Below, piece after piece: positions 34,918 to 42,578 of a DNA stretch of 64,000 nucleotides (position 1 is its first letter; every line of letters begins with the position of its first letter). The stretch is from assembly GCA_934541105.1 (NCBI GenBank), contig CAKTDA010000001.1, positions 310,001-374,000 of the forward strand. The letters run 5' to 3'. This DNA comes from an uncultured Luteitalea sp. GTDB lineage: Bacteria; Acidobacteriota; Vicinamibacteria; Vicinamibacterales; Vicinamibacteraceae. Position numbers and translations under genes: made by a program. The notes beneath the pieces are model-generated. The model made no database searches, was not told the DNA's origin, and was given only the letters and a program-made list of their open reading frames with translations.

Positions 34918-37203
34918 TCACGCACCCTGCGCGGGGAGTGCGGCAAGCGCCTTGCGCGCGTCGTCGCTTGCCGCAAACGGCCGGGCAACGGCCTTCTGCA
35001 GCGCGGTGCGCGCCTTGCTCACGTCTCCCCGGGCCGCATAGGCGGCGCCGAGGTGGTACTGGTACTCGGGGTTGTCGGGATCCTTGTCCACGGCGTCCTC
35101 GAGCTCGCGGATCGCAAGGTCGTACTGCTGCTTCTTGTAGTAGACCCAGCCGAGCGTGTCGGCGACGGCGGGCTGCGTGGGCAGGTTGCGGCGGGCCGTC
35201 TGCGCCAGCTGGAGCGCGATGTCGAGGTTGCCACCCCGCTCGGCATAGAGCCACGCGAGGTTGTTGGCGGCCACCGGCGCCTGGCGATCGAGCTCGATCA
35301 CGCGCTCGTAGCGCCGCTGCGCCTCGTCGAGGCGGCCGAGCCCCTGAAGCAGCATCGCCGCCACTGTATGTGGGCCGACCGCATTCGGCTGCTGGCGGCT
35401 CAGGGCGTCGTACTCCTTCAACGCCTGCTCCACCTTGTTCTGCATCAGGTAGACCTGCCCGAGCATTCCGTAGACTTCGAGGTTCGTGCTGTCGCGCGCC
35501 AGCAGCGCCCGCAGTGTGGACTCGGCCTTGGGGAAGTCACGCTGGGCGATGTAGACCTTCGCCGCGATCTGTTGGTAGCCGATGTCGCCCGGCGCCTTGG
35601 AGCTGAGAGCCTCGATGCGGGTGCGCGCGGCGTCGGCCTTGCCTTCGGCGATGTCGAGCAGCATGAGGCCCTGGAGTGCCTGGTACTGGCCCGGCTGCAG
35701 GGAGACGGCGCGCTCGAAGGCAGCCCGTGCGCCGGCGGAATCCTTCTGGATCACGCGGAGCGCGCCGATCTGGCTCCAGATGATGCCAGCGTCGGGGTAC
35801 TCCTTCTGGAGGGCGCCAAGCGTCGTGGCCGCCGCATCGACGTTGCCGTTGGCCATCTGCGCGCGGGCGACGATCAGTCGCGCCGCGGGATTCTGTGGCG
35901 CATTGCGGAGGGCGTCCTCGGCAGCCGTCAGCGCCGCGGCGACCTGGCGCTGGCGCAGCAGGGTGTTGGCCAGGTGGATGCGCGCATCCACCGCGCGCGG
36001 ATTCAACCGCACCACTTCCTGCAGGCTCTTGACGGCCTCGTCGTACTGGCTCAGTCCGAGCTCGGCAAGTGCACGCTCGTAGAGCGCGGGTGCATGTTCG
36101 GGTGCCGCGGTCGCCGCGGTCTGCGCGCTCGTCAGCGCCTCACGCGGTTTGCCTTCGAGCCGCAGCAGCCGTGCGCGGGTCAGCAGGGCCTGCACGTCCT
36201 TCTCGTTCTTCTTGAGGACTTCGTCGAGCAGCCGGTGCGCCTCGGTCGGGTTCTCGTCGGCAAATGCAAGGGCCGCGAGCCGGACCCGTGCCGGGCCGAA
36301 CCCGGCCCGCTCCGCAGCGGCCTTCGTGAGCACCTCGCGCGCCTTGTCGGTCTGCCCCGTGCGGATGTAGAAGTCGCCGAGTCCCACGCGCGCGTTGGTG
36401 TCCTGTGGATCGGCCGCGAGCCGCTGCAGATACGGCTCGGCCGCGGCAGGATTGGGCCCCGAGGTGTGGAAGGCGGCAAGCGCGCGATTGGCGAGCTTGT
36501 TGTCGGGCTCGAGCGCCAGGGCCGCGTCGAGTTCGCCCTGCGCCTCGTCACGGCGGTTCGCCGCCCAGAGGAACTGGGCGAGCGCCAGCCGTGCCCCGAT
36601 GGCCTTCGGGTTGACCTCGACGGCCTTCCTGAACGTCTTCTCGGCCTCGTCGGCCTGCCCCTTGGCGAGCTGGACGGCCCCGAGTGCCGTATAGGCGCGC
36701 GCGTCGCTCGGAGCGAGCGCCACGGCCTCTTCCATCTCGGCGAGCGCGCCATCCACATCCTTCAGTCCGGCGGTGGCGTTCCCGAGCAGGATCTGGGCCT
36801 CGACACTCGTCGGGTCTGCCTGGAGCGCCTTCTCCGCACGGCTCCTGGCGTCCTGGAACCGACCGGCGAACAGCAGCAGGCTGCCTGCCTTGATTTGCGC
36901 CTCGGCATTGTCTGGCAGGAGGTCGGATGCCCGGATGTACTCCTGGCCCGCCCGCCGCGCATCGCCGGTCCGCACCAGAGCCTCGGCGAGCTTGAATCGA
37001 GCCTCGCCGAACTTCGGATCGGCCTTCAGCGCGTTCCGGTACTCGACGACGGCATCGGCGAACTTGCCCTGCTCGAACAACGCATTGCCGCTCGCGAAGT
37101 ACTGCTGCTTCTCGACCTCGGGGTCCTTCGAACACCCGACAGCCGTCATCAGCACCACACTCGCGGCGACCGCGACCAGACTCTTCTTCAGCTGCATGTG
37201 CAC
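34918..37203 (-). CDS. prsT: PrsT-type TPR lipoprotein of the PEP-CTERM/EPS system
   Basis: About 761 aa. Signal sequence KKSLVAVAASVVLMTAVGC with a lipobox-like AVGC, then some 20 tetratricopeptide repeats across the whole chain (for example YFASGNALFEQGKFADAVVE, then ANNLAWLYAERGGNLDIAL near the end). Large TPR lipoproteins of this layout lie next to exosortase in EPS loci (PrsT family) and probably scaffold EPS export or assembly at the outer membrane. The GTG at 37203 lies eight bases after GAGGAG (37212-37217); the ATG at 37197 is fourteen bases away, so I prefer GTG. A TATAGT box at 37240-37245 gives it a promoter inside the preceding gene. Confidence 0.85.
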   Translation of the reverse strand: MHMQLKKSLVAVAASVVLMTAVGCSKDPEVEKQQYFASGNALFEQGKFADAVVEYRNALKADPKFGEARFKLAEALVRTGDARRAGQEYIRASDLLPDNAEAQIKAGSLLLFAGRFQDARSRAEKALQADPTSVEAQILLGNATAGLKDVDGALAEMEEAVALAPSDARAYTALGAVQLAKGQADEAEKTFRKAVEVNPKAIGARLALAQFLWAANRRDEAQGELDAALALEPDNKLANRALAAFHTSGPNPAAAEPYLQRLAADPQDTNARVGLGDFYIRTGQTDKAREVLTKAAAERAGFGPARVRLAALAFADENPTEAHRLLDEVLKKNEKDVQALLTRARLLRLEGKPREALTSAQTAATAAPEHAPALYERALAELGLSQYDEAVKSLQEVVRLNPRAVDARIHLANTLLRQRQVAAALTAAEDALRNAPQNPAARLIVARAQMANGNVDAAATTLGALQKEYPDAGIIWSQIGALRVIQKDSAGARAAFERAVSLQPGQYQALQGLMLLDIAEGKADAARTRIEALSSKAPGDIGYQQIAAKVYIAQRDFPKAESTLRALLARDSTNLEVYGMLGQVYLMQNKVEQALKEYDALSRQQPNAVGPHTVAAMLLQGLGRLDEAQRRYERVIELDRQAPVAANNLAWLYAERGGNLDIALQLAQTARRNLPTQPAVADTLGWVYYKKQQYDLAIRELEDAVDKDPDNPEYQYHLGAAYAARGDVSKARTALQKAVARPFAASDDARKALAALPAQGA

Positions 37204-37220
37204 CAGCGCCACTCCTCGGA

Positions 37221-37901
37221 TCAGGGACTGGGAACGTCCACTATAGCGTGACGACCCGACGGAGACGTCTCCCGGCGCCACGGATGGATGCCGTGCCGCC
37301 AGCCGTTGTCCACGAGCGCCGCCCACTCGTACACGACATATCGGCGGTCGTACCGGCGGCTCCACCAGGGCCACGCCAGTCCACCGACGACAGGCGCCGG
37401 CGAGACACCGACCTCGAGCGCCGGCGCCGCCGTGCCGGCAAGCATCAGCACGCGCCTCGTGTGGTAAGGCGACGTGATCACGAGCACACGCCGCACGCCG
37501 CTCCCCTCGGCCCATGCCGCCAGCGCCTGCAACTCGTCGAACGTGTTGCGCACGCGGCGCGGCAGGATCCGGATGCGCGCGGCGGCCACTCCCGCGCTCT
37601 CGAGCGTCTCGCGCCGGTTCGCGCAATCCTGGCAGTTGTACGGCGTGGCCACCACCGGCTCGGTCAGGAGCACGGCGGCGGCAGGCCACCGGCGCGCCAC
37701 CTCCACGGCATGCGGCAGGCGCTCGTGCTCGTGGCTGCCGAGCACGAGCAGCGCTTCGGGCTCCCCGATGGCGCGATCGACGACGAGCCAGGGCCCTGCC
37801 GGAATGCTGGCAACCAGGAGCGCCACCACGCCCAGTACCATCAGGTACAACAGCCGCCGCCCCGCCCACCGAACTCGCCTCGCCATACGCAAAGAGGCCA
37901 T
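37221..37901 (-). CDS. YdcF/SanA-like DUF218 protein
   Basis: 226 aa. One N-terminal membrane helix (LLYLMVLGVVALLVASI) followed by a DUF218 domain: EALLVLGSHEHERLPHAVEV near residue 48, NTFDELQALAAWA near residue 120 and VLVITSPYHTRRVLMLAG near residue 140. SanA/ElyC-type members act in envelope integrity and undecaprenyl-linked metabolism. The ATG at 37901 lies inside a 15-bp perfect hairpin that follows the PEP-CTERM gene; the ATG at 37886, just beyond the hairpin, is a credible alternative start. The extra cysteines in TPYNCQDCANRRE are unusual for the family. Confidence 0.78.
   Translation of the reverse strand: MASLRMARRVRWAGRRLLYLMVLGVVALLVASIPAGPWLVVDRAIGEPEALLVLGSHEHERLPHAVEVARRWPAAAVLLTEPVVATPYNCQDCANRRETLESAGVAAARIRILPRRVRNTFDELQALAAWAEGSGVRRVLVITSPYHTRRVLMLAGTAAPALEVGVSPAPVVGGLAWPWWSRRYDRRYVVYEWAALVDNGWRHGIHPWRRETSPSGRHAIVDVPSP
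37240..37245 (-). promoter_or_regulatory. -10-like box for prsT
   Basis: TATAGT on the minus strand (5 of 6 matches to TATAAT) lies near the 3' end of the DUF218 gene. A start about seven bases downstream gives a leader of about 30 nt that contains GAGGAG at 37212-37217 and the GTG at 37203. No good -35 box is seen. Confidence 0.45.
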
Positions 37902-37927
37902 CGTCGCACATGGCGACGATGGCCTCT
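37893..37927 (-). terminator. Perfect 15-bp hairpin after the PEP-CTERM gene
   Basis: Arms 37893-37907 and 37913-37927 are exact reverse complements (GAGGCCATCGTCGC core) around a 5-base loop. It begins about 20 bases after the PEP-CTERM stop codon, as expected for an intrinsic terminator, but the following T-tract is only TTT. It contains the upstream start codon of the DUF218 gene, so it could also hide that start in a longer transcript. Confidence 0.6.
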
Positions 37928-37946
37928 GGACTTCCCGCCGATCCCC

Positions 37947-38666
37947 CTACTGCCGACGCCCCCGGAGGCGCGCCGCGCCGACCAGCAGGCCGGTACCGAG
38001 GAGCAGCATCGTGCCGGGCTCGGGCACAGGCGTGATCACGGCATACAGGTCGGTCGAGTTCAACGCGTTCTCCTGCGTGACGAACTCGTCATCGAACTGG
38101 AGGCCGCTCCCGTTCATCGTGGCGAAGCCGAGCACCTGCAACTGGTACGTCGCACCCAGGTAGGTGAACGACTGCAGGAGCTTGATCGTGTCGCCGATGG
38201 TGACCACATCCGGGCATGGCGTCTCGCCGGGGCACTGGCTGGCGACGTTGGGCGTCTCGGTGTGCACGACGAGCGACATCGCGTTCAGCGAATCGGGCGC
38301 CGTGTCGGCGGGATCGAAGTTGAGGAGCAGGCTCAACTCCACCGAGTCGATTCCCGAGTCCAGCGCGATGGTGCGGTTGTTGTGCTGGAACGTGCCGAGC
38401 TTGAACTGCTCGCCGACCGGCGCCGCACCGAACGCCGCGGGAAATGCCGAGATGAAACGGTACGAACTCTTGCCGAAGTTCGTGACCGGCACACCCCACG
38501 ACACGAGCGGGTTCGATGCATACGTGCCCTCGACAGGGCTGTACACGACATTGGTGCCGCCGATGGCGTTGCTCCACGCCCCGAGCACCTGCAATGGGAT
38601 GGTCGCGGCCGACGCCGGGGCTGCACACAGCAGCCCCGCGACGACCGCCCCGAGAATCTTCTTCAT
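37947..38666 (-). CDS. PEP-CTERM sorting domain protein (THxN-like)
   Basis: 239 aa. Signal peptide KKILGAVVAGLLCAAPASA; mature part with LGAWSNAIGGTNVVYSPVEG, LVSWGVPVTNFGKSSYRF and LGTFQHNNRTI, resembling the THxN family of PEP-CTERM proteins. The C-terminal sorting signal VPEPGTMLLLGTGLLVGAAR, then LRGRRQ, has PEP, a membrane helix and a basic tail, and is the substrate of the exosortase at 34035-34916. It is secreted and probably anchored in or released into the EPS matrix. It is transcribed from the sigma-54 promoter at 38736-38752 and closed by the hairpin at 37893-37927, so it forms a single-gene unit. Confidence 0.9.
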   Translation of the reverse strand: MKKILGAVVAGLLCAAPASAATIPLQVLGAWSNAIGGTNVVYSPVEGTYASNPLVSWGVPVTNFGKSSYRFISAFPAAFGAAPVGEQFKLGTFQHNNRTIALDSGIDSVELSLLLNFDPADTAPDSLNAMSLVVHTETPNVASQCPGETPCPDVVTIGDTIKLLQSFTYLGATYQLQVLGFATMNGSGLQFDDEFVTQENALNSTDLYAVITPVPEPGTMLLLGTGLLVGAARLRGRRQ

Positions 38667-38735
38667 GCCTTTTCAGCTCCTCCCCAGTCCGGCGCACTCG
38701 ATGTACGCCGACAGTCCGAAAACTGGCCACTGTCG

Positions 38736-38752
38736 AGCAACAACGGTGCCAA
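38736..38752 (-). promoter_or_regulatory. Sigma-54 (-24/-12) promoter of the PEP-CTERM gene
   Basis: On the minus strand TTGGCAC-CGTTG-TTGCT matches the sigma-54 consensus YTGGCAC-N5-TTGCW at every conserved position. The -12 GC lies about 70 bases before ATG 38666, giving a leader of about 60 nt. Activation would need an NtrC-family enhancer-binding protein, such as the PrsR regulator known for PEP-CTERM systems; none is encoded in this window. Confidence 0.8.
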
Positions 38753-38784
38753 GGATGAGCTGAGGCCGGCGAATGGGCCACACG

Positions 38785-38806
38785 GACGATTTGCCCGGGA
38801 ATCGTC
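38785..38806. promoter_or_regulatory. Dyad upstream of the sigma-54 promoter (candidate enhancer site)
   Basis: Perfect 7-bp inverted arms GACGATT (38785-38791) and AATCGTC (38800-38806) flank the centre TGCCCGGG. Its centre is about 70 bases upstream of the predicted start site, a position from which an NtrC-type activator could act. It lies outside any gene. Confidence 0.5.
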
Positions 38807-38881
38807 GCGATGGCGCAGCCGGCATGCGCGGGCAAGTCGCCAACCCGGCGATCTTTTGTCGTCGAACGGCCGAGCTTGCGC

Positions 38882-40687
38882 CTACCTGTCAGGAGCCTCA
38901 CCGAACGCCGCACGCAACGGGGCGGCCTCCGGACGGGCGGCAACGGCCGCGTCACGGCGGATGGCGTCCCAGTGCTCGCGGGCGCGCACCGTCTCCCCAC
39001 GGGCCACCAGGACGAGGGCCAGGTGCAGCCGGGCGTCGACGAGTGCCGGGGCGCGACGGACGGCCTCGACGAGCACGCGCTCGGCCTGCTCGAGGTCTCC
39101 CGCGTGATACAGGACCCAGCCGTACGTATCCGCAATCGTCGGCTCACCGCGGGTCTGCTCGTAGGCCCGGCGTGCGAGTTCGAGGGCCTCGTCGCGATGC
39201 GCGGCATCGGTGGCGAGCACGAAGGCGAGATTGTTGGCGGCCACGGCGTCGCCGGGGCGCGCAGCCAGGACCGCGCGGTACGCGGCGATGGCTTCGTCGC
39301 GCTCGGCAACCGGGTCGAGCGTAAGGGCCAGCAGTTGCAGCACCGGCAGGTCGCCGGGATGCGCGGCGTTCCAGTCACGCAGGATTGCGACCGCCAACGC
39401 GCGCTCCCCCTGGGCCAGGCGCGCTTGCGCGGCAACCCGGGCCTCGAGCGACGCCGCCGCTGCCGGAGACGACGTCCGTCGGGCCTGCTCGGTCACGCGA
39501 TCCAGGAAGGGGCGGGTCAGGCCCGACCGATCGTCCCGCGTCAGGGATACCTGTTCAGGCTCCGGACCGAACGGCCGGCACAGCGGATCGCCGAGCACCA
39601 CGGTGCGCCATCCGATGTACTTCGTCGCGAGGTAATAGGACTCGCCGAGCGACCGACCCGCCAGGTACGCCGGCAGGAGGACCTGCGGGCGCACGACGCC
39701 GTCCACGTACGGATCGGCCACGGCCCCCGCCCAGCCCGTGACGCCAGCGCGGATGATGTCGCCGGCGAGCCAGTCGGCGCTGCCCTCGAACAGGCGGGCG
39801 CGATCGCGCCAGCTGCCGGCCTTCCAGTCGGCAGGGGGCTGCGCGAAGGTGCGCACGTCGCTGCTCGACAGGCTCGTGCCCACCGCGCCCGGGGCGAACG
39901 TGATCGGCAGCGTCCGTTCGCGATGGACCGGATCGGCCGCACCCCACGAGAAGTAGCCGATGACGTCGGCGACGTCTCGAATCGCCGCAGCCGTGTGATC
40001 GAGTTCGACGCGGATGCCAGGCGCACCCGCGCGAATGCGGTCGGCCGTCTCGATGAACCATTGCCCTTCCGGGCCGGTCGACGCGGGCCGGCCGTCGAGG
40101 ACCACCCGGCCGGAAGCCGGCGGCGCACCGCAGCGCGACACCAGCGCCATCGCATCGGCCGCCGTGAAGCCGTCGAGGCGGGTGACGATGTAGATGTCGA
40201 GCCGGCTGCGGTCGAAGGCCGGCCACCCGGCGTCCGGACGCTGTTCGGCGAACATCGGGTTGGCAATCGGTCCCGGACCGACACCCATCCCGGCCAGCTT
40301 GCGGTACAGCAGCGTCAGGGAGGAGTCCACCGAGGTGAGCGGCGTACGGGTGGACGCGTCGGCCTGCACGCGGAGGGGCACGCCATGAGTCAGGACGATG
40401 TAGGTGATGGCGTCCTGAGCCGCATGACGCTCGATCCACTGGGCGATGGGCCGCTCGACCGCCGCCAGGTACTGGTCGCGGCGCAGCGTGTCCTGCGGCG
40501 CGACATCGATCACGACCTGATGCGTCTCGGGAATGTCGCGGGCGGCTCGATAGGCGTCGGCGACGAGACGACCGTCAGGAACCTGCGCGTTGACGACCAC
40601 GAGGACGTCGGCGCGCGGTGCGGCGGCGGCACTGCCCGCACTGGCGAGCAGGAGGAACGAGAGGACGAGAACTCGGCGAACGCGCAT
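38882..40687 (-). CDS. TIGR03790-family protein with C-terminal TPR repeats
   Basis: 601 aa. Signal peptide RRVLVLSFLLLASAGSAAAA, then a domain with ADVLVVVNAQVPDGRLVADA, YIVLTHGVPLRVQADA near residue 100, ADVIGYFSWGAADP near residue 240 and VGWRTVVLGDPLCRPFG-like end (seen as IGWRTVVLGDPLC) near residue 370. This matches my recollection of TIGR03790, a family of unknown function confined to exosortase-bearing genomes. Residues about 410-590 add several TPR repeats, which not all members have. GGAGG (40691-40695) precedes ATG 40687 and a TATCGT box lies at 40727-40732. Confidence 0.75.
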   Translation of the reverse strand: MRVRRVLVLSFLLLASAGSAAAAPRADVLVVVNAQVPDGRLVADAYRAARDIPETHQVVIDVAPQDTLRRDQYLAAVERPIAQWIERHAAQDAITYIVLTHGVPLRVQADASTRTPLTSVDSSLTLLYRKLAGMGVGPGPIANPMFAEQRPDAGWPAFDRSRLDIYIVTRLDGFTAADAMALVSRCGAPPASGRVVLDGRPASTGPEGQWFIETADRIRAGAPGIRVELDHTAAAIRDVADVIGYFSWGAADPVHRERTLPITFAPGAVGTSLSSSDVRTFAQPPADWKAGSWRDRARLFEGSADWLAGDIIRAGVTGWAGAVADPYVDGVVRPQVLLPAYLAGRSLGESYYLATKYIGWRTVVLGDPLCRPFGPEPEQVSLTRDDRSGLTRPFLDRVTEQARRTSSPAAAASLEARVAAQARLAQGERALAVAILRDWNAAHPGDLPVLQLLALTLDPVAERDEAIAAYRAVLAARPGDAVAANNLAFVLATDAAHRDEALELARRAYEQTRGEPTIADTYGWVLYHAGDLEQAERVLVEAVRRAPALVDARLHLALVLVARGETVRAREHWDAIRRDAAVAARPEAAPLRAAFGEAPDR

Positions 40688-40726
40688 GGACCTCCGGGCT
40701 GCTGGCCGGTGGCGGCAGCAGGCATT

Positions 40727-40732
40727 ACGATA
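40727..40732 (-). promoter_or_regulatory. -10-like box for the TIGR03790 gene
   Basis: TATCGT on the minus strand, about 39 bases before ATG 40687, would give a leader of roughly 33 nt that includes the GGAGG at 40691-40695. The box overlaps no gene. It is weak (4 of 6) and has no clear -35 partner. Confidence 0.35.
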
Positions 40733-40753
40733 GCGGACGCCGCGGGTGCGGTG

Positions 40754-40969
40754 TCAGCTGGGCGCGTGCAGGTCGTCGTCGTCGGACGTCTGGAGGACCG
40801 GTGCCAACTCGGTGCGGGTGTGCTGATAGAGCGTGTTGCTGGAGGTGCGGATGCGAATCGTGTAGGCGATCGGCATCAGCTCCAGCAAGGGCTTCAAGGT
40901 CTCGAGCAGCGCGGGTGCGAGTCGGTCCTCGTCGTCGGGCGTGAGTGACGAAATGAAGTGGATATCCAT
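40754..40969 (-). CDS. Small conserved-looking hypothetical protein
   Basis: 71 aa from ATG 40969: DIHFISSLTPDDEDRLAPAL, then LLELMPIAYTIRIRTSSN and an acidic tail TSDDDDLHAP. No signal peptide or membrane helix; composition looks like a folded small cytoplasmic protein with a helix and a beta-strand pair. Codon use fits the neighbours. A 9-codon-longer version from 40993 is possible. Function unknown. Confidence 0.5.
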   Translation of the reverse strand: MDIHFISSLTPDDEDRLAPALLETLKPLLELMPIAYTIRIRTSSNTLYQHTRTELAPVLQTSDDDDLHAPS

Positions 40970-40992
40970 GCGTCCGTCGTGACCAGTACGCA

Positions 40993-41009
40993 AGGTGCGT
41001 TCCGCACCT
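40993..41009. repeat. Inverted repeat in the divergent gap before rmlA
   Basis: Perfect 7-bp arms AGGTGCG (40993-40999) and CGCACCT (41003-41009) with a TTC loop, in the AT-richer gap between the small minus-strand gene and rmlA. Could be an operator or a small hairpin; no T-run follows on either strand. Confidence 0.45.
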
Positions 41010-41070
41010 GCCGACGGCCCGGGATATTGTGAATCGTTGACATTTTTGTGAGACGTCGTCGTCGCCTGAC

Positions 41071-41099
41071 TTGCTGAAGTACGAACGTACGCCTAGAAA
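41071..41099 (+). promoter_or_regulatory. Possible sigma-70 promoter for rmlA
   Basis: TTGCTG (41071-41076), a 17-base spacer holding the small palindrome GTACG-AA-CGTAC, and TAGAAA (41094-41099). The predicted leader is about 28 nt and contains AGGA six bases before TTG 41134. A nearby TTGACA at 41037 has no -10 box at the right distance. Confidence 0.4.
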
Positions 41100-41133
41100 A
41101 GTCAACTCATCCTATTACTAGTCAGGACTGATT

Positions 41134-42048
41134 TTGTCGCCACGCACAACGTCTACAGTATCGGGGGCAGCCTCTCTCAGCGGCATCATCCTCGCCGGCG
41201 GGTCCGGCACTCGCCTGTATCCGGTCACCCGCGGCGTCTGCAAGCAGCTGGTCCCGGTCTACAACAAGCCGATGATCTACTACCCGCTGGCCACGCTGAT
41301 GCTGGCCGGGGTACGCGACATCCTCGTCATCACGACGCCCGAGGACTGCGCCAGCTTCGAGCGCCTGCTCGGTGACGGATCCGAACTGGGCCTCACGCTC
41401 CGCTATGCCGTGCAGCCGTCGCCGGACGGCCTGGCGCAGGCCTTCGTCATCGGCCGCGACTTCGTCGGCTCGCGACGCGTGGGCCTGGCGCTCGGCGACA
41501 ACATCTTCTACGGCCACGGTCTCCCCGAGGTGCTGCAGGCCGCCGCCGCCCGCGAGCGCGGAGCCACGGTCTTCGGCTACGAGGTACGCGACCCCGAGCG
41601 GTACGGGGTCGTCGAGTTCGACGACGACGGCCGGGCGGTCAGCCTCGAGGAGAAGCCGACGGCGCCCCGGTCCCACTGGGCAGTCACGGGACTCTACTTC
41701 TACGACAACGACGTGCTCGACATCGCCGCGACGCTGAAGCCATCCCCCCGCGGCGAACTCGAGATCACCGACGTCAACCGCGTGTACCTGGAGCGGCAGG
41801 CGCTGCACGTGGAACGCTTCGGGCGCGGCTACGCCTGGCTGGACACAGGCACGCACGAGTCGCTGCTGCAGGCCTCCCTGTTCGTCCAGACCATCGAGGA
41901 CCGGCAGGGCCTGATGCTGGCCTGCGTGGAGGAGATTGCCTGGCGCATGGGCTACATCGACGCCGAACAGGTGCAGCGCATCGCCCATCCCATGCGGAAG
42001 AACTCGTACGGCCAGTACCTGCTGCGCCTCGTCGGGCAGGGCCGCTGA
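41134..42048 (+). CDS. rmlA: Glucose-1-phosphate thymidylyltransferase RmlA
   Basis: 304 aa. The nucleotidyltransferase signature IILAGGSGTRLYPVTRGVCK, with PVYNKPMIYYPLATLMLAGV, is at residues 18-55; ALGDNIFYGHGL near residue 121, YGVVEFD and the C-terminal EEIAWRMGYID match RmlA closely. It makes dTDP-glucose from glucose-1-phosphate and dTTP, the first step of dTDP-rhamnose and other deoxysugar synthesis. No ATG precedes the motif; the start is TTG 41134 with AGGA (41124-41127) six bases upstream. rmlC follows; rmlB and rmlD are not in the window. Confidence 0.95.
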   Translation: MSPRTTSTVSGAASLSGIILAGGSGTRLYPVTRGVCKQLVPVYNKPMIYYPLATLMLAGVRDILVITTPEDCASFERLLGDGSELGLTLRYAVQPSPDGLAQAFVIGRDFVGSRRVGLALGDNIFYGHGLPEVLQAAAARERGATVFGYEVRDPERYGVVEFDDDGRAVSLEEKPTAPRSHWAVTGLYFYDNDVLDIAATLKPSPRGELEITDVNRVYLERQALHVERFGRGYAWLDTGTHESLLQASLFVQTIEDRQGLMLACVEEIAWRMGYIDAEQVQRIAHPMRKNSYGQYLLRLVGQGR

Positions 42049-42049
42049 C

Positions 42050-42577
42050 GTGGACGTCCATCGCACCGCCCTCGCAGGGGTTCTCGTCATCGAGCCGCGC
42101 GTCTTCCGCGACGACCGCGGCTTCTTCATCGAGACCTACCACGCCAACCGCTATGCCGACGTCGGGATCGACCTGCCCTTCGTCCAGGACAACCACTCGC
42201 GCTCGCGCCAGGGCACGCTCCGGGGATTGCACTTCCAGCGGACCCGGCCACAGGGCAAGCTCGTTCGCGTCGTCGAAGGCGAGGTGCTCGACGTCGCCGC
42301 CGACATCGATCCGGCGTCCCCTACGTATGGCCAGTGGGTGGCCGTCTCGCTGTCGGCCGACAACTTCCGTCAGCTGTACGTGCCGCCGGGCTACGCGCAC
42401 GGTTTCTATGTCGTCAGCGAGACGACGCAGCTCGAGTACAAGTGCACCGACTTCTACGACCCGGCCGACGAGGGTGGGGTGATGTGGGACGACCCCGTGC
42501 TCGGGATCGAGTGGCCCACCGGCGCGCCGCGGCTCTCACCGCGCGACACGCAGCATCCCCCGCTCCCGAGGCGCTGA
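42050..42577 (+). CDS. rmlC: dTDP-4-dehydrorhamnose 3,5-epimerase RmlC
   Basis: 175 aa cupin. FRDDRGFFIETYHANRYADV, FVQDNHSRSRQGTLRGLHFQ, then VRVVEGEVLDVAADID, PPGYAHGFYVVSE and EYKCTDFYDPADEGGVMWDD carry the RmlC catalytic and substrate-binding residues, including the His of LRGLHFQ. It epimerises dTDP-4-keto-6-deoxyglucose at C3 and C5. The start is GTG 42050, one base after the rmlA stop; longer versions would overlap rmlA. Confidence 0.94.
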   Translation: MDVHRTALAGVLVIEPRVFRDDRGFFIETYHANRYADVGIDLPFVQDNHSRSRQGTLRGLHFQRTRPQGKLVRVVEGEVLDVAADIDPASPTYGQWVAVSLSADNFRQLYVPPGYAHGFYVVSETTQLEYKCTDFYDPADEGGVMWDDPVLGIEWPTGAPRLSPRDTQHPPLPRR

Positions 42578-42578
42578 C

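Noticed and set aside
37204..37911. Upstream extension of the TPR lipoprotein frame
   Set aside because: It covers the DUF218 gene on the same strand and would bury the lipoprotein signal peptide inside the chain.
41037..41042. TTGACA as a -35 box for rmlA
   Set aside because: No TATAAT-like hexamer lies 16-18 bases downstream; TTGCTG/TAGAAA fits better.
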